A DNA stretch of 58,095 nt from Muribaculaceae bacterium (GTDB lineage: Bacteria; Bacteroidota; Bacteroidia; Bacteroidales; Muribaculaceae): the NCBI GenBank assembly GCA_022509225.1, contig JAFLTM010000002.1:29578-87672 (forward strand). The letters run 5' to 3'. Under the pieces are notes generated by a model that had not been told where the DNA came from, did not search any database, and saw nothing but the letters and a program-made list of their open reading frames with translations. How positions within the stretch are numbered: the first letter of the stretch is position 1; the number at the start of each line of letters is the position of its first letter. A program made the translations under genes and the position numbers. Positions 15,420 to 24,192 of the stretch are shown piece by piece.

Positions 15420-17777
15420 ATGGCAAGAAAACTAAAAATCAGAGATCTTACACTGCGCGACGGTCAGCAATCATTGTTTGCAACCAGGATGAAACAAGCC
15501 TCAATCGATACGTTGCTTCCGCTTTATCAGGAAGCCGGATTCTATATCATGGAAGTTTGGGGCGGAGCCGTTCCGGATTCAGTGATGCGTTACCTTGGGG
15601 AAAGCCCATGGGACAGACTTCGTGAATGTTCCAAGGCGATGAAGGGAATCTCCCTCCTGTCAGCCTTGTCAAGGGGAAGGAATTTGTTCGGCTATGTGCC
15701 ATATCCGGAAAGTGTGCTCAAAGGCTTTTATGAGGAGGCAATCAAGAACGGTCTGAACGTGATGAGGATTTTTGACGCACTTAATGATATCGATAACATA
15801 AAGTCGTCGATTCAGATGATCAATGAGTTCGGAGGGATAGCCGATACTGCTGTTTGCTACACCATAGACCCTAAGGGGACACCGGAAGATGAAAAGATTT
15901 TCACTGACGAATATTTCGTGAATCTGGCTCTCGAAATGGAGAAACTCGGGGCTAAGATGGTGACGCTAAAAGATATGGCAGGTTTAGTTAATCCGTCAAG
16001 GATTTTCACATTGATGCCGAAACTGAAGGCTGCCTTGAAAGTGCCGGTGGATTTCCACACCCACTGCACACCGGGTTATGGGCTTGCCTCAGTCCTGACA
16101 GCTATAATCCAAGGAGTGGATATCGTCGACACCAATATCTGGTGGTTTGGTGGGGGCTCGGCGGCGCCGGCCATTGAGCTTGTGGATATTTTCTGTCAGA
16201 AACTTGGAGTGGAGCTTGAAGTGAATATGGCGGCTGTGGCTCAGATCCGGGAAAAATTGAAAGAGGCTAGAATGGCGCTTTCAGATTTTGATCTTAATAA
16301 AGATAACTGGCAAAGAGATTTCGAAGAAGCCTATGCATCGATGCCAAAAGAGATAGATGCAGAATTCGACCGGGCCATAGAGGCTGCCAAAGATAATCGA
16401 GAAGAAGATTTGCTTGATGCCTGCCACAAGATAGATGCTTACTTCGGTTTTCCGAAGCCAAATGAAATAGTTAAGAATGCGGAGGTTCCCGGAGGCATGT
16501 ATTCCAACATGGTGGCTAACCTGAGGGCATTGAATGCCGAAGATGTAATTGAGGAAGCCATGGCATTAATACCAAAAGTGAGACGTGACGCAGGTCTTGT
16601 GCCATTGGTGACCCCTACAAGCCAGATTGTTGGTTCTCAGGCCGTATCCCTCGCTATGGATAGACGGAACGGAAAGCCTGACTATACCAACAAGAGCAAC
16701 CAGTTCATCGCTCTTGTGAAAGGAGAGTATGGCAAGACACCGGTTGAAATCAATCCAGAGTTCAGGAAACAGATCACAGGTGATGCAGAAGAAAAACCAT
16801 TTGATGTGTCTTCATATAAAAAACCGGAAAATCCTGTGCTTGAACAATTCGGCGGAGTGAAGCTTGCAACCAACGAGGAGGAATTTCTGCTTTTGGAACT
16901 TTTGCCGGCGGTGGCAAAAACCTATCTGACCAACAAGCGGCGTGCAGAATATGAAGCATCAGGAAATGGGGAAACAACCAAGGAAACAAAGGTTTCGTCA
17001 AATGCTGAAAGTGAGACATCAGGTTCCGGGCCTGTTTTCCGCGCCCCGATGGGAGGCACCGTGATGTCGGTGAAAGTCAAGCCCGGCGATATGGTAAAAC
17101 CGGGCGACACAGTGATTGTTTATGAGGCAATGAAAATGGAAAATGATCTTGCCTCCGAGTTGGGCGGTAAGGTTAAACGAATCCTCGTGAATGAAGGGGA
17201 CGTGATGGCAACTGATCAACCTCTAATAGAATTCGAAGGTTCCGAAGTGGCTTCCGACCGTCAACCTGCAGCACCGACTGAAGAGGGAGCCGTTATGCTT
17301 GCGCCCATGGGCGGCACTGTGCTCGAGTTCAAGGTTAAGCCCGGCGATACAGTGAAAGCAGGAGACACAATTCTTGTTTATGAAGCCATGAAGATGGAAA
17401 ATAACCTTATGGCTGAGCGAGACGGTGTCGTTGAGGCTTTACTCTTGAATGATGGAGACGTTATGGCCACTGATCAACCGATATTACGTTTTGCTGCTTC
17501 CTCTTCAGGAAATCAGGAGAAGGCCGCACAACCGAAACCTGCACCGCAACAGGTTCACAAACCTATGAAGATAGCCCCGATAAAAGTTGATCCGGTCACG
17601 CCTATCGATGGTAATGTTGCGCTTCACCCCATAGAGGGTGGAACAGGAAAAGCTCCCGACAGCTTGAAAAACTATAAAGGTGATTCACAAAATATAAAAC
17701 TTCCTGCAGGCACAACCCTTGATATAAATGTGGCACCTGACGGAAGCGTGAACATCAGAATCACTTGTGGAAAATAA
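15420..17777 (+). CDS. Oxaloacetate decarboxylase alpha/pyruvate carboxylase B-type carboxyltransferase with two biotinyl domains
   Basis: A large protein of 785 residues. The N-terminal HMGL-like carboxyltransferase barrel (about 1-300) has LTLRDGQQSLFATRM near residue 10, LKDMAG near 185, and the metal-binding HTHC near 215. A conserved carboxylase domain follows to about 500. Then come two biotinyl domains in tandem, each with PMGGTV and the biotin site EAMKMEN: Lys572 and Lys658, 86 residues apart. The last 100 residues are Pro/Lys-rich and then a short strand-like end (KLPAGTTLDINVAP). Relatives usually have one biotinyl domain and about 600 residues. The enzyme moves a carboxyl group between biotin and pyruvate/oxaloacetate (or methylmalonyl-CoA in transcarboxylase 5S subunits). 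The partner subunits are not in the window, so the precise reaction is open. Confidence 0.85.
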   Translation: MARKLKIRDLTLRDGQQSLFATRMKQASIDTLLPLYQEAGFYIMEVWGGAVPDSVMRYLGESPWDRLRECSKAMKGISLLSALSRGRNLFGYVPYPESVLKGFYEEAIKNGLNVMRIFDALNDIDNIKSSIQMINEFGGIADTAVCYTIDPKGTPEDEKIFTDEYFVNLALEMEKLGAKMVTLKDMAGLVNPSRIFTLMPKLKAALKVPVDFHTHCTPGYGLASVLTAIIQGVDIVDTNIWWFGGGSAAPAIELVDIFCQKLGVELEVNMAAVAQIREKLKEARMALSDFDLNKDNWQRDFEEAYASMPKEIDAEFDRAIEAAKDNREEDLLDACHKIDAYFGFPKPNEIVKNAEVPGGMYSNMVANLRALNAEDVIEEAMALIPKVRRDAGLVPLVTPTSQIVGSQAVSLAMDRRNGKPDYTNKSNQFIALVKGEYGKTPVEINPEFRKQITGDAEEKPFDVSSYKKPENPVLEQFGGVKLATNEEEFLLLELLPAVAKTYLTNKRRAEYEASGNGETTKETKVSSNAESETSGSGPVFRAPMGGTVMSVKVKPGDMVKPGDTVIVYEAMKMENDLASELGGKVKRILVNEGDVMATDQPLIEFEGSEVASDRQPAAPTEEGAVMLAPMGGTVLEFKVKPGDTVKAGDTILVYEAMKMENNLMAERDGVVEALLLNDGDVMATDQPILRFAASSSGNQEKAAQPKPAPQQVHKPMKIAPIKVDPVTPIDGNVALHPIEGGTGKAPDSLKNYKGDSQNIKLPAGTTLDINVAPDGSVNIRITCGK

Positions 17778-17802
17778 ACTTTCAATCCATAATAAACCAA
17801 GG

Positions 17803-17835
17803 AAGAGGGCGGCCAATCCATAAGGTCGCTCTCTT
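17803..17835 (+). terminator. Hairpin terminator after the biotin-carboxyltransferase gene
   Basis: AAGAGGGCGGCC at 17803-17814 pairs with GGTCGCTCTCTT at 17824-17835 (12 bp with G-U pairs). The loop is 9 nt and a T-rich stretch follows. It lies 26 bp after the stop codon, as expected for an intrinsic terminator. Confidence 0.65.
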
Positions 17836-17850
17836 TATGTTCTTCCGTTT

Positions 17851-17883
17851 GATTTAGTTTAAGAAATTAAATTAAACTAAATC
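17851..17883. repeat. Perfect 12-bp inverted repeat upstream of the dcw cluster
   Basis: GATTTAGTTTAA (17851-17862) and TTAAACTAAATC (17872-17883) are exact reverse complements around a 9-nt spacer. It lies between the terminator above and rsmH. It could be a second hairpin or a protein-binding operator. It is AT-rich and has no T-run, so a classical terminator is less likely. The rest of the gap to 18027 shows only weak promoter-like matches (TAACTTTA at 18002-18009). Confidence 0.6.
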
Positions 17884-18027
17884 TTACCAATATAGCCATA
17901 ATAAGCTGTTATACAAAGGATGATAAAATAGGATTCAGGTATGTAGATAAATTTCCTTAAGAAAATTTGATAATAGTTTAAAAAAACAAACTGTTTTTGA
18001 TTAACTTTACAAAACAAAATAAAAGCA

Positions 18028-18963
18028 ATGCAGAACCCCACGGAAAATCTGATTCCTTATCATGTTCCGGCCTTGTTGTCCGAAGCTATTGACTTATTGA
18101 ATATCAAGCCAAAAGGAATTTATGTTGATGCCACATTCGGTGGAGGAGGGCATTCAAGAGCCATCTTGGAAAAACTCGGGCCTGAGGGTAAATTATTTGC
18201 TTTTGACAGGGACATCGACAGTTATTCCAACATTATGGAAGATCCGAGGTTCACATTTGTGCATTCCAATTTCCGTTTTATTGAAAATTTTATGAGATTT
18301 CACGGCGTGGGGAAAATTGACGGAGTGCTTGCTGACTTCGGGGTGAGCTTTCACCATTTCGACACACCTGAAAGAGGGTTTTCATTCCGATATGACTCGG
18401 TTCTGGATATGAGAATGAACCGGAGTTCAGCAAGGAATGCGGCAGAAGTGGTTAACAATGCTTCAGAAAAGGATCTCACAGAGATATTACGGAATTATGC
18501 CGATTTGAAAAAAACCACCGGTGTGGTAAAGGCTTTGATTGAAGCCCGGAAGGTGAACAAAATTTCCACCACAAAAGAGTTGATGGATGTTGTTAAACCG
18601 GCACTTGACCCACGTCAGGAAAAAAAAGAGCTTTCGCAAGTTTTTCAGGCTCTCCGAATTGCGGTGAATCATGAAGATGAAGATATAAAGCATTTCCTCA
18701 ATTCTGTTTTAAAAGTGTTGAAAGTTGGTGGCAGGCTTGTAACCTTGACCTATCATTCGATGGAAGACCGGCTTGTGAAAAACTTTATGAAGACCGGTAA
18801 TATAGACGGTATAGAGGAAAAAGATTTTTTCGGACACGTCAATACACCCTGGAAACTACTTGTGAGACGTCCTATAGAACCGAGCCGGGAAGAGATTGAA
18901 AGAAATCCGAGGTCAAGAAGTGCCAGGTTGAGAGGTGCCGAATTAGTTGAAAAAGAGTCCTGA
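18028..18963 (+). CDS. rsmH: 16S rRNA (cytosine-1402-N4)-methyltransferase RsmH
   Basis: A 311-residue enzyme of normal family length. YHVPALLSEAIDLL at the N-terminus, the SAM-binding VDATFGGGGHSRAIL near residue 33, ADFGVSFHHFD and the C-terminal FQALRIAVNHE and LVTLTYHSMEDR are all standard RsmH (MraW) blocks. It methylates the N4 position of C1402 in 16S rRNA. It is the first gene of the division and cell-wall cluster. The transcriptional regulator MraZ, which usually precedes it in many bacteria, is absent from the 250-bp gap upstream. Confidence 0.95.
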   Translation: MQNPTENLIPYHVPALLSEAIDLLNIKPKGIYVDATFGGGGHSRAILEKLGPEGKLFAFDRDIDSYSNIMEDPRFTFVHSNFRFIENFMRFHGVGKIDGVLADFGVSFHHFDTPERGFSFRYDSVLDMRMNRSSARNAAEVVNNASEKDLTEILRNYADLKKTTGVVKALIEARKVNKISTTKELMDVVKPALDPRQEKKELSQVFQALRIAVNHEDEDIKHFLNSVLKVLKVGGRLVTLTYHSMEDRLVKNFMKTGNIDGIEEKDFFGHVNTPWKLLVRRPIEPSREEIERNPRSRSARLRGAELVEKES

Positions 18964-18966
18964 TCT

Positions 18967-19335
18967 ATGAAGAAAATTAAAAAGAAGAAAGAAAAAAAGC
19001 AAAACAGCGGCTCACAAGTCAGCCTTATGAAAGACCTGCGGTATGGAAGAACCCTGTCGTTGGAATTTTTCAGGCATAACGCATGGCTCTTGATGCTGTT
19101 TGTTGTGGCCATTATATCATTAATGGGTCTTCGCTACAAGACTAAGACAAAAATGGAAGAGATAAAAAAACTGAACGTTGAACTTCAGCGTGCAGAGAGT
19201 AGCAAGTTGCAGGAGAAGGCTGCTTACATGTCTTTGATAAGGGAAGCGGAGATGAAAAGATTGGTGGAACAACAAGGTCTGGGACTGCAATATCAGGAGG
19301 CGCCACCTTATGAACTGATAGTGAAAGGAGAATAG
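18967..19335 (+). CDS. ftsL: FtsL-like cell division protein
   Basis: A small bitopic protein of 122 residues with a very basic cytoplasmic start (MKKIKKKKEKK), one membrane helix at about 40-58 (AWLLMLFVVAIISLMGL) and a coiled coil after it (about 60-105). Its size, topology and place between rsmH and ftsI identify it as FtsL, a septal complex protein that partners FtsQ and activates FtsWI; primary sequence is poorly conserved in this family. It begins 3 bp after rsmH and ends 5 bp before ftsI. Confidence 0.8.
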   Translation: MKKIKKKKEKKQNSGSQVSLMKDLRYGRTLSLEFFRHNAWLLMLFVVAIISLMGLRYKTKTKMEEIKKLNVELQRAESSKLQEKAAYMSLIREAEMKRLVEQQGLGLQYQEAPPYELIVKGE

Positions 19336-19340
19336 AGGAT

Positions 19341-21455
19341 ATGGCATCAAGACAAACGGTGAATTTCAGATATGCCCTCATTACATTGCTTTTTCTTGGT
19401 TTTGCAGTGGCACTCGTAGTCAAGTTGTTTCACACAACGGTGTTAGAAGCACCGGCATGGAATGAACGGGCAAAGAAAGAATTGTCTCGAACATCGGTAA
19501 TCGCACCTGAACGAGGGAAACTGTTGGCATCAAACGGTAATATCCTTGCATGCAACCTCAAGGTTTATGATATAAAACTTGATTTACGTCACAATAAAGT
19601 TTTGTCGCAAACGGTTGTGCCATGGTCAAAGATCGACAGTCTTGCCGATTCTTTGGACCATTATTTCCCGAGAGTTTCAAATTTAAGGCAGCATCCCGAT
19701 ACCTTTGCCAAGTATTCATGGCACTCCAGGCTTAAGGCAGAATTTGAAAAGGACCCGCAGAAGCGTCCCCGTGCTCTCAATATAGCCAAGAAAAAGACGT
19801 TGGAAGACTTTGAAAAGGTCAGGAATTTCCCATATCTTAGAGATTTTAAGGGGAGGGGAACAAGGATTCCGGTTTACACGGAAGAACGAAACGTGAGGAT
19901 TTATCCTTATGGGAAAATGGCCTACAGAAGTATTGGTCGGGTGAATGAAAATGCGGAAACCGGAGAGTTTCATGGCTATTCCGGTCTTGAAAAAGACCTG
20001 GATTCCTTGCTTTACGGCACTCCCGGAGAGGCAAAGAAGGTTGCCTTGACTTCGGGAATCGGAAATTGGGTTTCTCAGCCAGCCGTGAGAGGATATGACA
20101 TCCTGACCACTATCGACATTGATATTCAGGATATGTTGGAGGAGGAACTTCTGTCAATATGTCAGGATTCCGGCGCTGAATGGGGAACCGCCATTATTAT
20201 GGAGGTTGCCACAGGTGAAATAAAAGCTATATCAAATATAGAGAAGCTTGACAACGGCACCTACGGAGAGGCTTTGAACAGAGCTGTTTTGCCGTTTGAA
20301 CCGGGCTCGGTGATGAAACCCATATCTCTGATGCTTGCATTTGAAGACGGTCTTGTGAAATCAGTCAACGACATAATTGATTGTAGTCCGTTTCAACGCA
20401 CAAGCGACCCTCATGCTCCGTCGGTGAAAACAATGAAACAGGTTATCGAGATGTCTTCAAATACCGGAATAGCGAGAGTGATATTCCGTGGATATTCCGA
20501 CAATCCTGCCGCCTTCCACGACAGGCTGAGCTCAATAGGATTCTTTGAACCGATGCATACCGGTATTGCGGGAGAATGCATTCCAAGGATCAGAAAACTT
20601 CTGCCAAAAGATTCCAGAGGTAACAACATAACCCTTACGGCTCGTCATCTCGACCTTGCACGCCAGGCCTATGGCTACAATACTGAAATACCACCGCTTT
20701 ATACCCTGTCTGTTTATAATGCCCTTGCAAATGGAGGCAAGTATGTAAGGCCTCATCTCGTAAGGTCGTTGATTTCTGAAGATGGAAGTGATTCAATACT
20801 TCCGATAAGCTATATACGTGACCGCATCTGTTCTGAAGAAACTGCAGCCAAAGTAAGGGAATGCATCCATGAGGTTGTGTGGGGAAAATCGGGCACAGCC
20901 AGGGCTGTTCAAGACAGCAAGGTTGAAATTGCCGGCAAGACCGGAACAGCATATCCGGTGGAGCACGGACAGTATAACACAGCCAAAAGAAGATATGCAT
21001 TCGCGGGATTTTTCCCATATTCAAATCCAAAATATTCTTGCATGGCTCTCGTTTTGGGACCCTCGGGCACAAGTGCCAACCGCACCTCCGGACAGGTCGT
21101 GAAGAATATGGCACTTAAGATGTATTCGAGAGGAATGCTTAACAACAAATCCACCTATAGCGACCGTCAGAAAGAGAGTGTGCCGGTATTTATGGCTTCT
21201 GAGAAACACACTCCTTCAGAAACGAGCCGACATCTTGGCATAACCGAACATAAGGTGGTTCGTTTGCCGAGTGCCGACAATACCGAGACGGTGCCCGATG
21301 TTATCGGGCTTGATGTCCCCACAGCAGTGAAAATGCTTGAGCAAAAAGGAATAAATGTAAATATCAAAGGCACCGGTCGGGTTGTTGCCCAATCTCTTCC
21401 GGGAGGCAGCCCGTTAAAACGGGGTTCATCCATAACCTTAAGTCTAAAGATATGA
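19341..21455 (+). CDS. ftsI: Division-specific peptidoglycan transpeptidase FtsI (PBP3) with PASTA domain
   Basis: A 704-residue class B penicillin-binding protein. One N-terminal membrane anchor (about 10-30) is followed by the PBP dimerisation domain (ISxPERGKLLASNGN-like start near residue 52) and the transpeptidase domain. The three active-site motifs are intact: S323-V-M-K326, S372-S-N374 and K533-T-G535. The C-terminus (about 650-704) is a single PASTA domain (VPDVIGLDVPTAVKMLEQKG). It cross-links septal peptidoglycan with FtsW. It overlaps murE by 4 bp (ATGA), indicating coupled translation. Confidence 0.95.
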   Translation: MASRQTVNFRYALITLLFLGFAVALVVKLFHTTVLEAPAWNERAKKELSRTSVIAPERGKLLASNGNILACNLKVYDIKLDLRHNKVLSQTVVPWSKIDSLADSLDHYFPRVSNLRQHPDTFAKYSWHSRLKAEFEKDPQKRPRALNIAKKKTLEDFEKVRNFPYLRDFKGRGTRIPVYTEERNVRIYPYGKMAYRSIGRVNENAETGEFHGYSGLEKDLDSLLYGTPGEAKKVALTSGIGNWVSQPAVRGYDILTTIDIDIQDMLEEELLSICQDSGAEWGTAIIMEVATGEIKAISNIEKLDNGTYGEALNRAVLPFEPGSVMKPISLMLAFEDGLVKSVNDIIDCSPFQRTSDPHAPSVKTMKQVIEMSSNTGIARVIFRGYSDNPAAFHDRLSSIGFFEPMHTGIAGECIPRIRKLLPKDSRGNNITLTARHLDLARQAYGYNTEIPPLYTLSVYNALANGGKYVRPHLVRSLISEDGSDSILPISYIRDRICSEETAAKVRECIHEVVWGKSGTARAVQDSKVEIAGKTGTAYPVEHGQYNTAKRRYAFAGFFPYSNPKYSCMALVLGPSGTSANRTSGQVVKNMALKMYSRGMLNNKSTYSDRQKESVPVFMASEKHTPSETSRHLGITEHKVVRLPSADNTETVPDVIGLDVPTAVKMLEQKGINVNIKGTGRVVAQSLPGGSPLKRGSSITLSLKI

Positions 21456-22918
21456 CGACAAAACTGAACCATCTTCTTGAAAATGTGGATGTGATAGAAA
21501 TAATCGGAAATACAGATAAAAATATCACATCGGTTGAAAGTGACTCAAGGAAAGCAGAGCAAAACGGTTTGTTTGTGGCGGTGAAAGGAGTCACCACCGA
21601 TGGCCATAAATATATTCCCGTAGTGAGCAGTGCCCATGTGGCAGCCGTGGTTTGTGAGGAGTTCCCAACCATATTGGACAAAGGTGTGACATACGTAAAA
21701 GTCAAAGACAGCGCAGAAGCTTTGGGACATATCGCCTCGGCATGGTATGGGCATCCTTCGTCGCACCTGACTTTGGTAGGAGTGACCGGAACCAACGGCA
21801 AGACCACAACCGCCACACTGTTGTATGAAATGGCAAAACTTGAAGGCTACAAGGCAGGACTTCTTTCCACAGTGTGCAATTACATAGGGGAAAAAGCCGT
21901 GCCATCAACACATACAACCCCCGATCCTCTCACCCTTAACAGATTGCTTGGAGAAATGGTTTCAGAAGGATGTGACTATGCTTTTATGGAGGTGTCGTCA
22001 CATTCCACAGATCAGAAAAGAGTTGCCGGTCTTGTGTTTTCAGGAGGGATTTTCACCAATCTGACCAGAGACCATCTTGATTATCATGGCACAGTCGACA
22101 ATTATATGCGAGCAAAGAAAAGATTTTTCGATATGCTCGGTCCGGATGCGTTTGCCCTGATAAATATAGATGACAAATCCGGGAGATTTATGGTACAGAA
22201 CACAAAGGCAAAGGTTTATACCTACTCGTTACGCACTGATGCCGATTTCAGAGGCAAGGTGATAGAGACAAGGTTAGACGGTACACTTTTGGAACTCAAC
22301 GGCCATGAGGTTGATGTGATGTTCACAGGGAAATTCAATGCATATAACCTGACCGGAGTGTATGGCGCTTCAATTCTCTGCGGGTTCAACCCTTCGGATG
22401 TGTTGGTCAACATGAGCCGTCTGGTGCCTGTGGCGGGAAGATTCCAGCCTTTTGTATCGCCTGATGGAGTGGCTGCAATCGTGGATTATGCGCACACACC
22501 GGATGCCTTGGTTAATGTGCTTGACACTATCCGGGATATCGTGGGAACAAATGGCAAGGTGATTACCGTTGTGGGTGCAGGAGGAAATCGTGACCATGGT
22601 AAGCGGCCAATGATGGCGCAGGAGGCCGCATGCCGGAGCGATATCCTTATTCTTTCCAGCGATAACCCAAGGAATGAAGAACCGGAAGCCATCATTGAAG
22701 AGATGGCAGCCGGACTGAGCGAGGAGGAGCTTAAACGCACTATTAAAATAACCGACAGGCGAGTTGCAATTCAAGAGGCAGTGGCGATGGCTGCCCCCGG
22801 CACTGTGGTGCTGATTGCCGGAAAGGGACATGAAACCTATCAGGAAGTTAAAGGAGTGCGTCATCATTTTGATGACGCCGAAGAAGTGAGGGAAGCATTG
22901 CGAAAAAGAAATCAATAA
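21452..22918 (+). CDS. murE: UDP-MurNAc-L-Ala-D-Glu: meso-diaminopimelate ligase MurE
   Basis: A 488-residue Mur ligase. The ATP-binding loop GTNGKTTT covers residues 113-120, and THTTPDPL marks the UDP-substrate region. The motif D404-N-P-R407 is the known sign of ligases that add meso-diaminopimelate rather than lysine, so the peptidoglycan is predicted to be DAP type, as in other Bacteroidota. It is cytosolic and adds the third residue of the stem peptide. It is coupled to ftsI by a 4-bp overlap and stands 1 bp before mraY. Confidence 0.95.
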   Translation: MTTKLNHLLENVDVIEIIGNTDKNITSVESDSRKAEQNGLFVAVKGVTTDGHKYIPVVSSAHVAAVVCEEFPTILDKGVTYVKVKDSAEALGHIASAWYGHPSSHLTLVGVTGTNGKTTTATLLYEMAKLEGYKAGLLSTVCNYIGEKAVPSTHTTPDPLTLNRLLGEMVSEGCDYAFMEVSSHSTDQKRVAGLVFSGGIFTNLTRDHLDYHGTVDNYMRAKKRFFDMLGPDAFALINIDDKSGRFMVQNTKAKVYTYSLRTDADFRGKVIETRLDGTLLELNGHEVDVMFTGKFNAYNLTGVYGASILCGFNPSDVLVNMSRLVPVAGRFQPFVSPDGVAAIVDYAHTPDALVNVLDTIRDIVGTNGKVITVVGAGGNRDHGKRPMMAQEAACRSDILILSSDNPRNEEPEAIIEEMAAGLSEEELKRTIKITDRRVAIQEAVAMAAPGTVVLIAGKGHETYQEVKGVRHHFDDAEEVREALRKRNQ

Positions 22919-22919
22919 A

Positions 22920-24191
22920 ATGTTTTACTGGTTGTTCTATTTTTTGCGAGATTATGATTTTCCGGGTTCCGGATTGATGGGTTATATCACCTTCCGGGCC
23001 GGATTTTCATTTGCCATATCAATGATCATAGCCCTTGTGTTCGGACGCAGCATAATAACGAGGCTTCAAAAAATGCAGGTTGGTGAGGTGATCCGCAACT
23101 TAGGACTTGAAGGCCAGATGAGCAAGAAAGGCACACCCACCATGGGAGGAGTGATCATAATTCTTGCCATTCTTGTGCCTTGTTTGCTATTTGGCAATCT
23201 CAGCAATATCTATATGATACTGATGATAGTGTCAACATTATGGATGGGCGCTATCGGATTCCTTGACGACTATAGGAAGTTGAAGTATCATAATAAAGAT
23301 GGATTGAAGGGTAAATACAAGGTGACGGGTCAGGTGGGGCTCGGACTTCTTGTCGGCATTACTATGTGGCTTTCGCCGAATATAGTGATGAGCGAGAATA
23401 TGGAGATAGAGAGCCGCGAGGGTCCTGATCTTGTGGAGATAGTGCATTCAGGCACAATGGAAAAAACTCCTCAGACCACCATCCCTTTCTTTAAGAACAA
23501 CAACTTCAATTATGAATGGGTGACAAGTTGGATTGATGACCCTCAGGCTGCCCAGACATTGGGATGGATAGTATTTGTATTTGTTGTGATCATAGCAGTG
23601 ACAGCTGTTAGTAACGGGGCAAATCTCACCGACGGCCTTGACGGCTTATGCGCGGGCACCTCAGCTATCATAGGGGTGGCTCTGGCAATCATGGCGTATC
23701 TGGGGGGTAATATAATTTATGCCGGTTATCTAAATATAATGTATATCCCCGGAAGTGAAGAACTGGTGGTTTATGCAGGGGCTTTCATAGGTGCATTGGT
23801 TGGCTTCCTATGGTATAATGCTTTCCCGGCTCAGGTGTTTATGGGTGACACCGGAAGTCTTACGCTCGGAGGAATTCTTGCAGTGTTTGCAATTTTGATT
23901 AGAAAGGAGCTCCTGATCCCTGTGTTGTGTCTTACTTTCTTCCTTGAGGATGTGTCGGTTATGATTCAGGTGGGTTATTTCAAATATACAAAGCGTCGTT
24001 ACGGTGAGGGAAGGAGAGTTTTCAAAATGACCCCCCTTCACCATCATTTTCAAAAGGCCGGCGACCCATCTATCAAAAGTGTGCTTAATTATCCGGCAGG
24101 ACCGATTCCGGAAAATAAAATAGTGGTTAGATTCTGGATTGTGGGTATATTGCTTGCTGCAATAACATTTGTGAGCTTAAAAATCAGATGA
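22920..24191 (+). CDS. mraY: Phospho-MurNAc-pentapeptide transferase MraY
   Basis: A 423-residue polytopic membrane enzyme that makes lipid I from UDP-MurNAc-pentapeptide and undecaprenyl phosphate. Visible blocks are KKGTPTMGGVIII near residue 70, the Asp pair in GFLDDYRKL, NLTDGLDGLC near 238 with the catalytic aspartate, FMGDTGSL, and the MTPLHHHFQK loop near the end. It is longer than the roughly 360 residues of proteobacterial MraY because of an insert of about 60 residues near 155-215, a feature I recall from Bacteroidota versions. Confidence 0.95.
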   Translation: MFYWLFYFLRDYDFPGSGLMGYITFRAGFSFAISMIIALVFGRSIITRLQKMQVGEVIRNLGLEGQMSKKGTPTMGGVIIILAILVPCLLFGNLSNIYMILMIVSTLWMGAIGFLDDYRKLKYHNKDGLKGKYKVTGQVGLGLLVGITMWLSPNIVMSENMEIESREGPDLVEIVHSGTMEKTPQTTIPFFKNNNFNYEWVTSWIDDPQAAQTLGWIVFVFVVIIAVTAVSNGANLTDGLDGLCAGTSAIIGVALAIMAYLGGNIIYAGYLNIMYIPGSEELVVYAGAFIGALVGFLWYNAFPAQVFMGDTGSLTLGGILAVFAILIRKELLIPVLCLTFFLEDVSVMIQVGYFKYTKRRYGEGRRVFKMTPLHHHFQKAGDPSIKSVLNYPAGPIPENKIVVRFWIVGILLAAITFVSLKIR

Positions 24192-24192
24192 T

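Noticed and set aside
17851-17883. Palindrome read as a second terminator
   Set aside because: It is perfect but AT-rich without a following T-run, and a good terminator already lies just upstream; kept as a repeat of unknown role.
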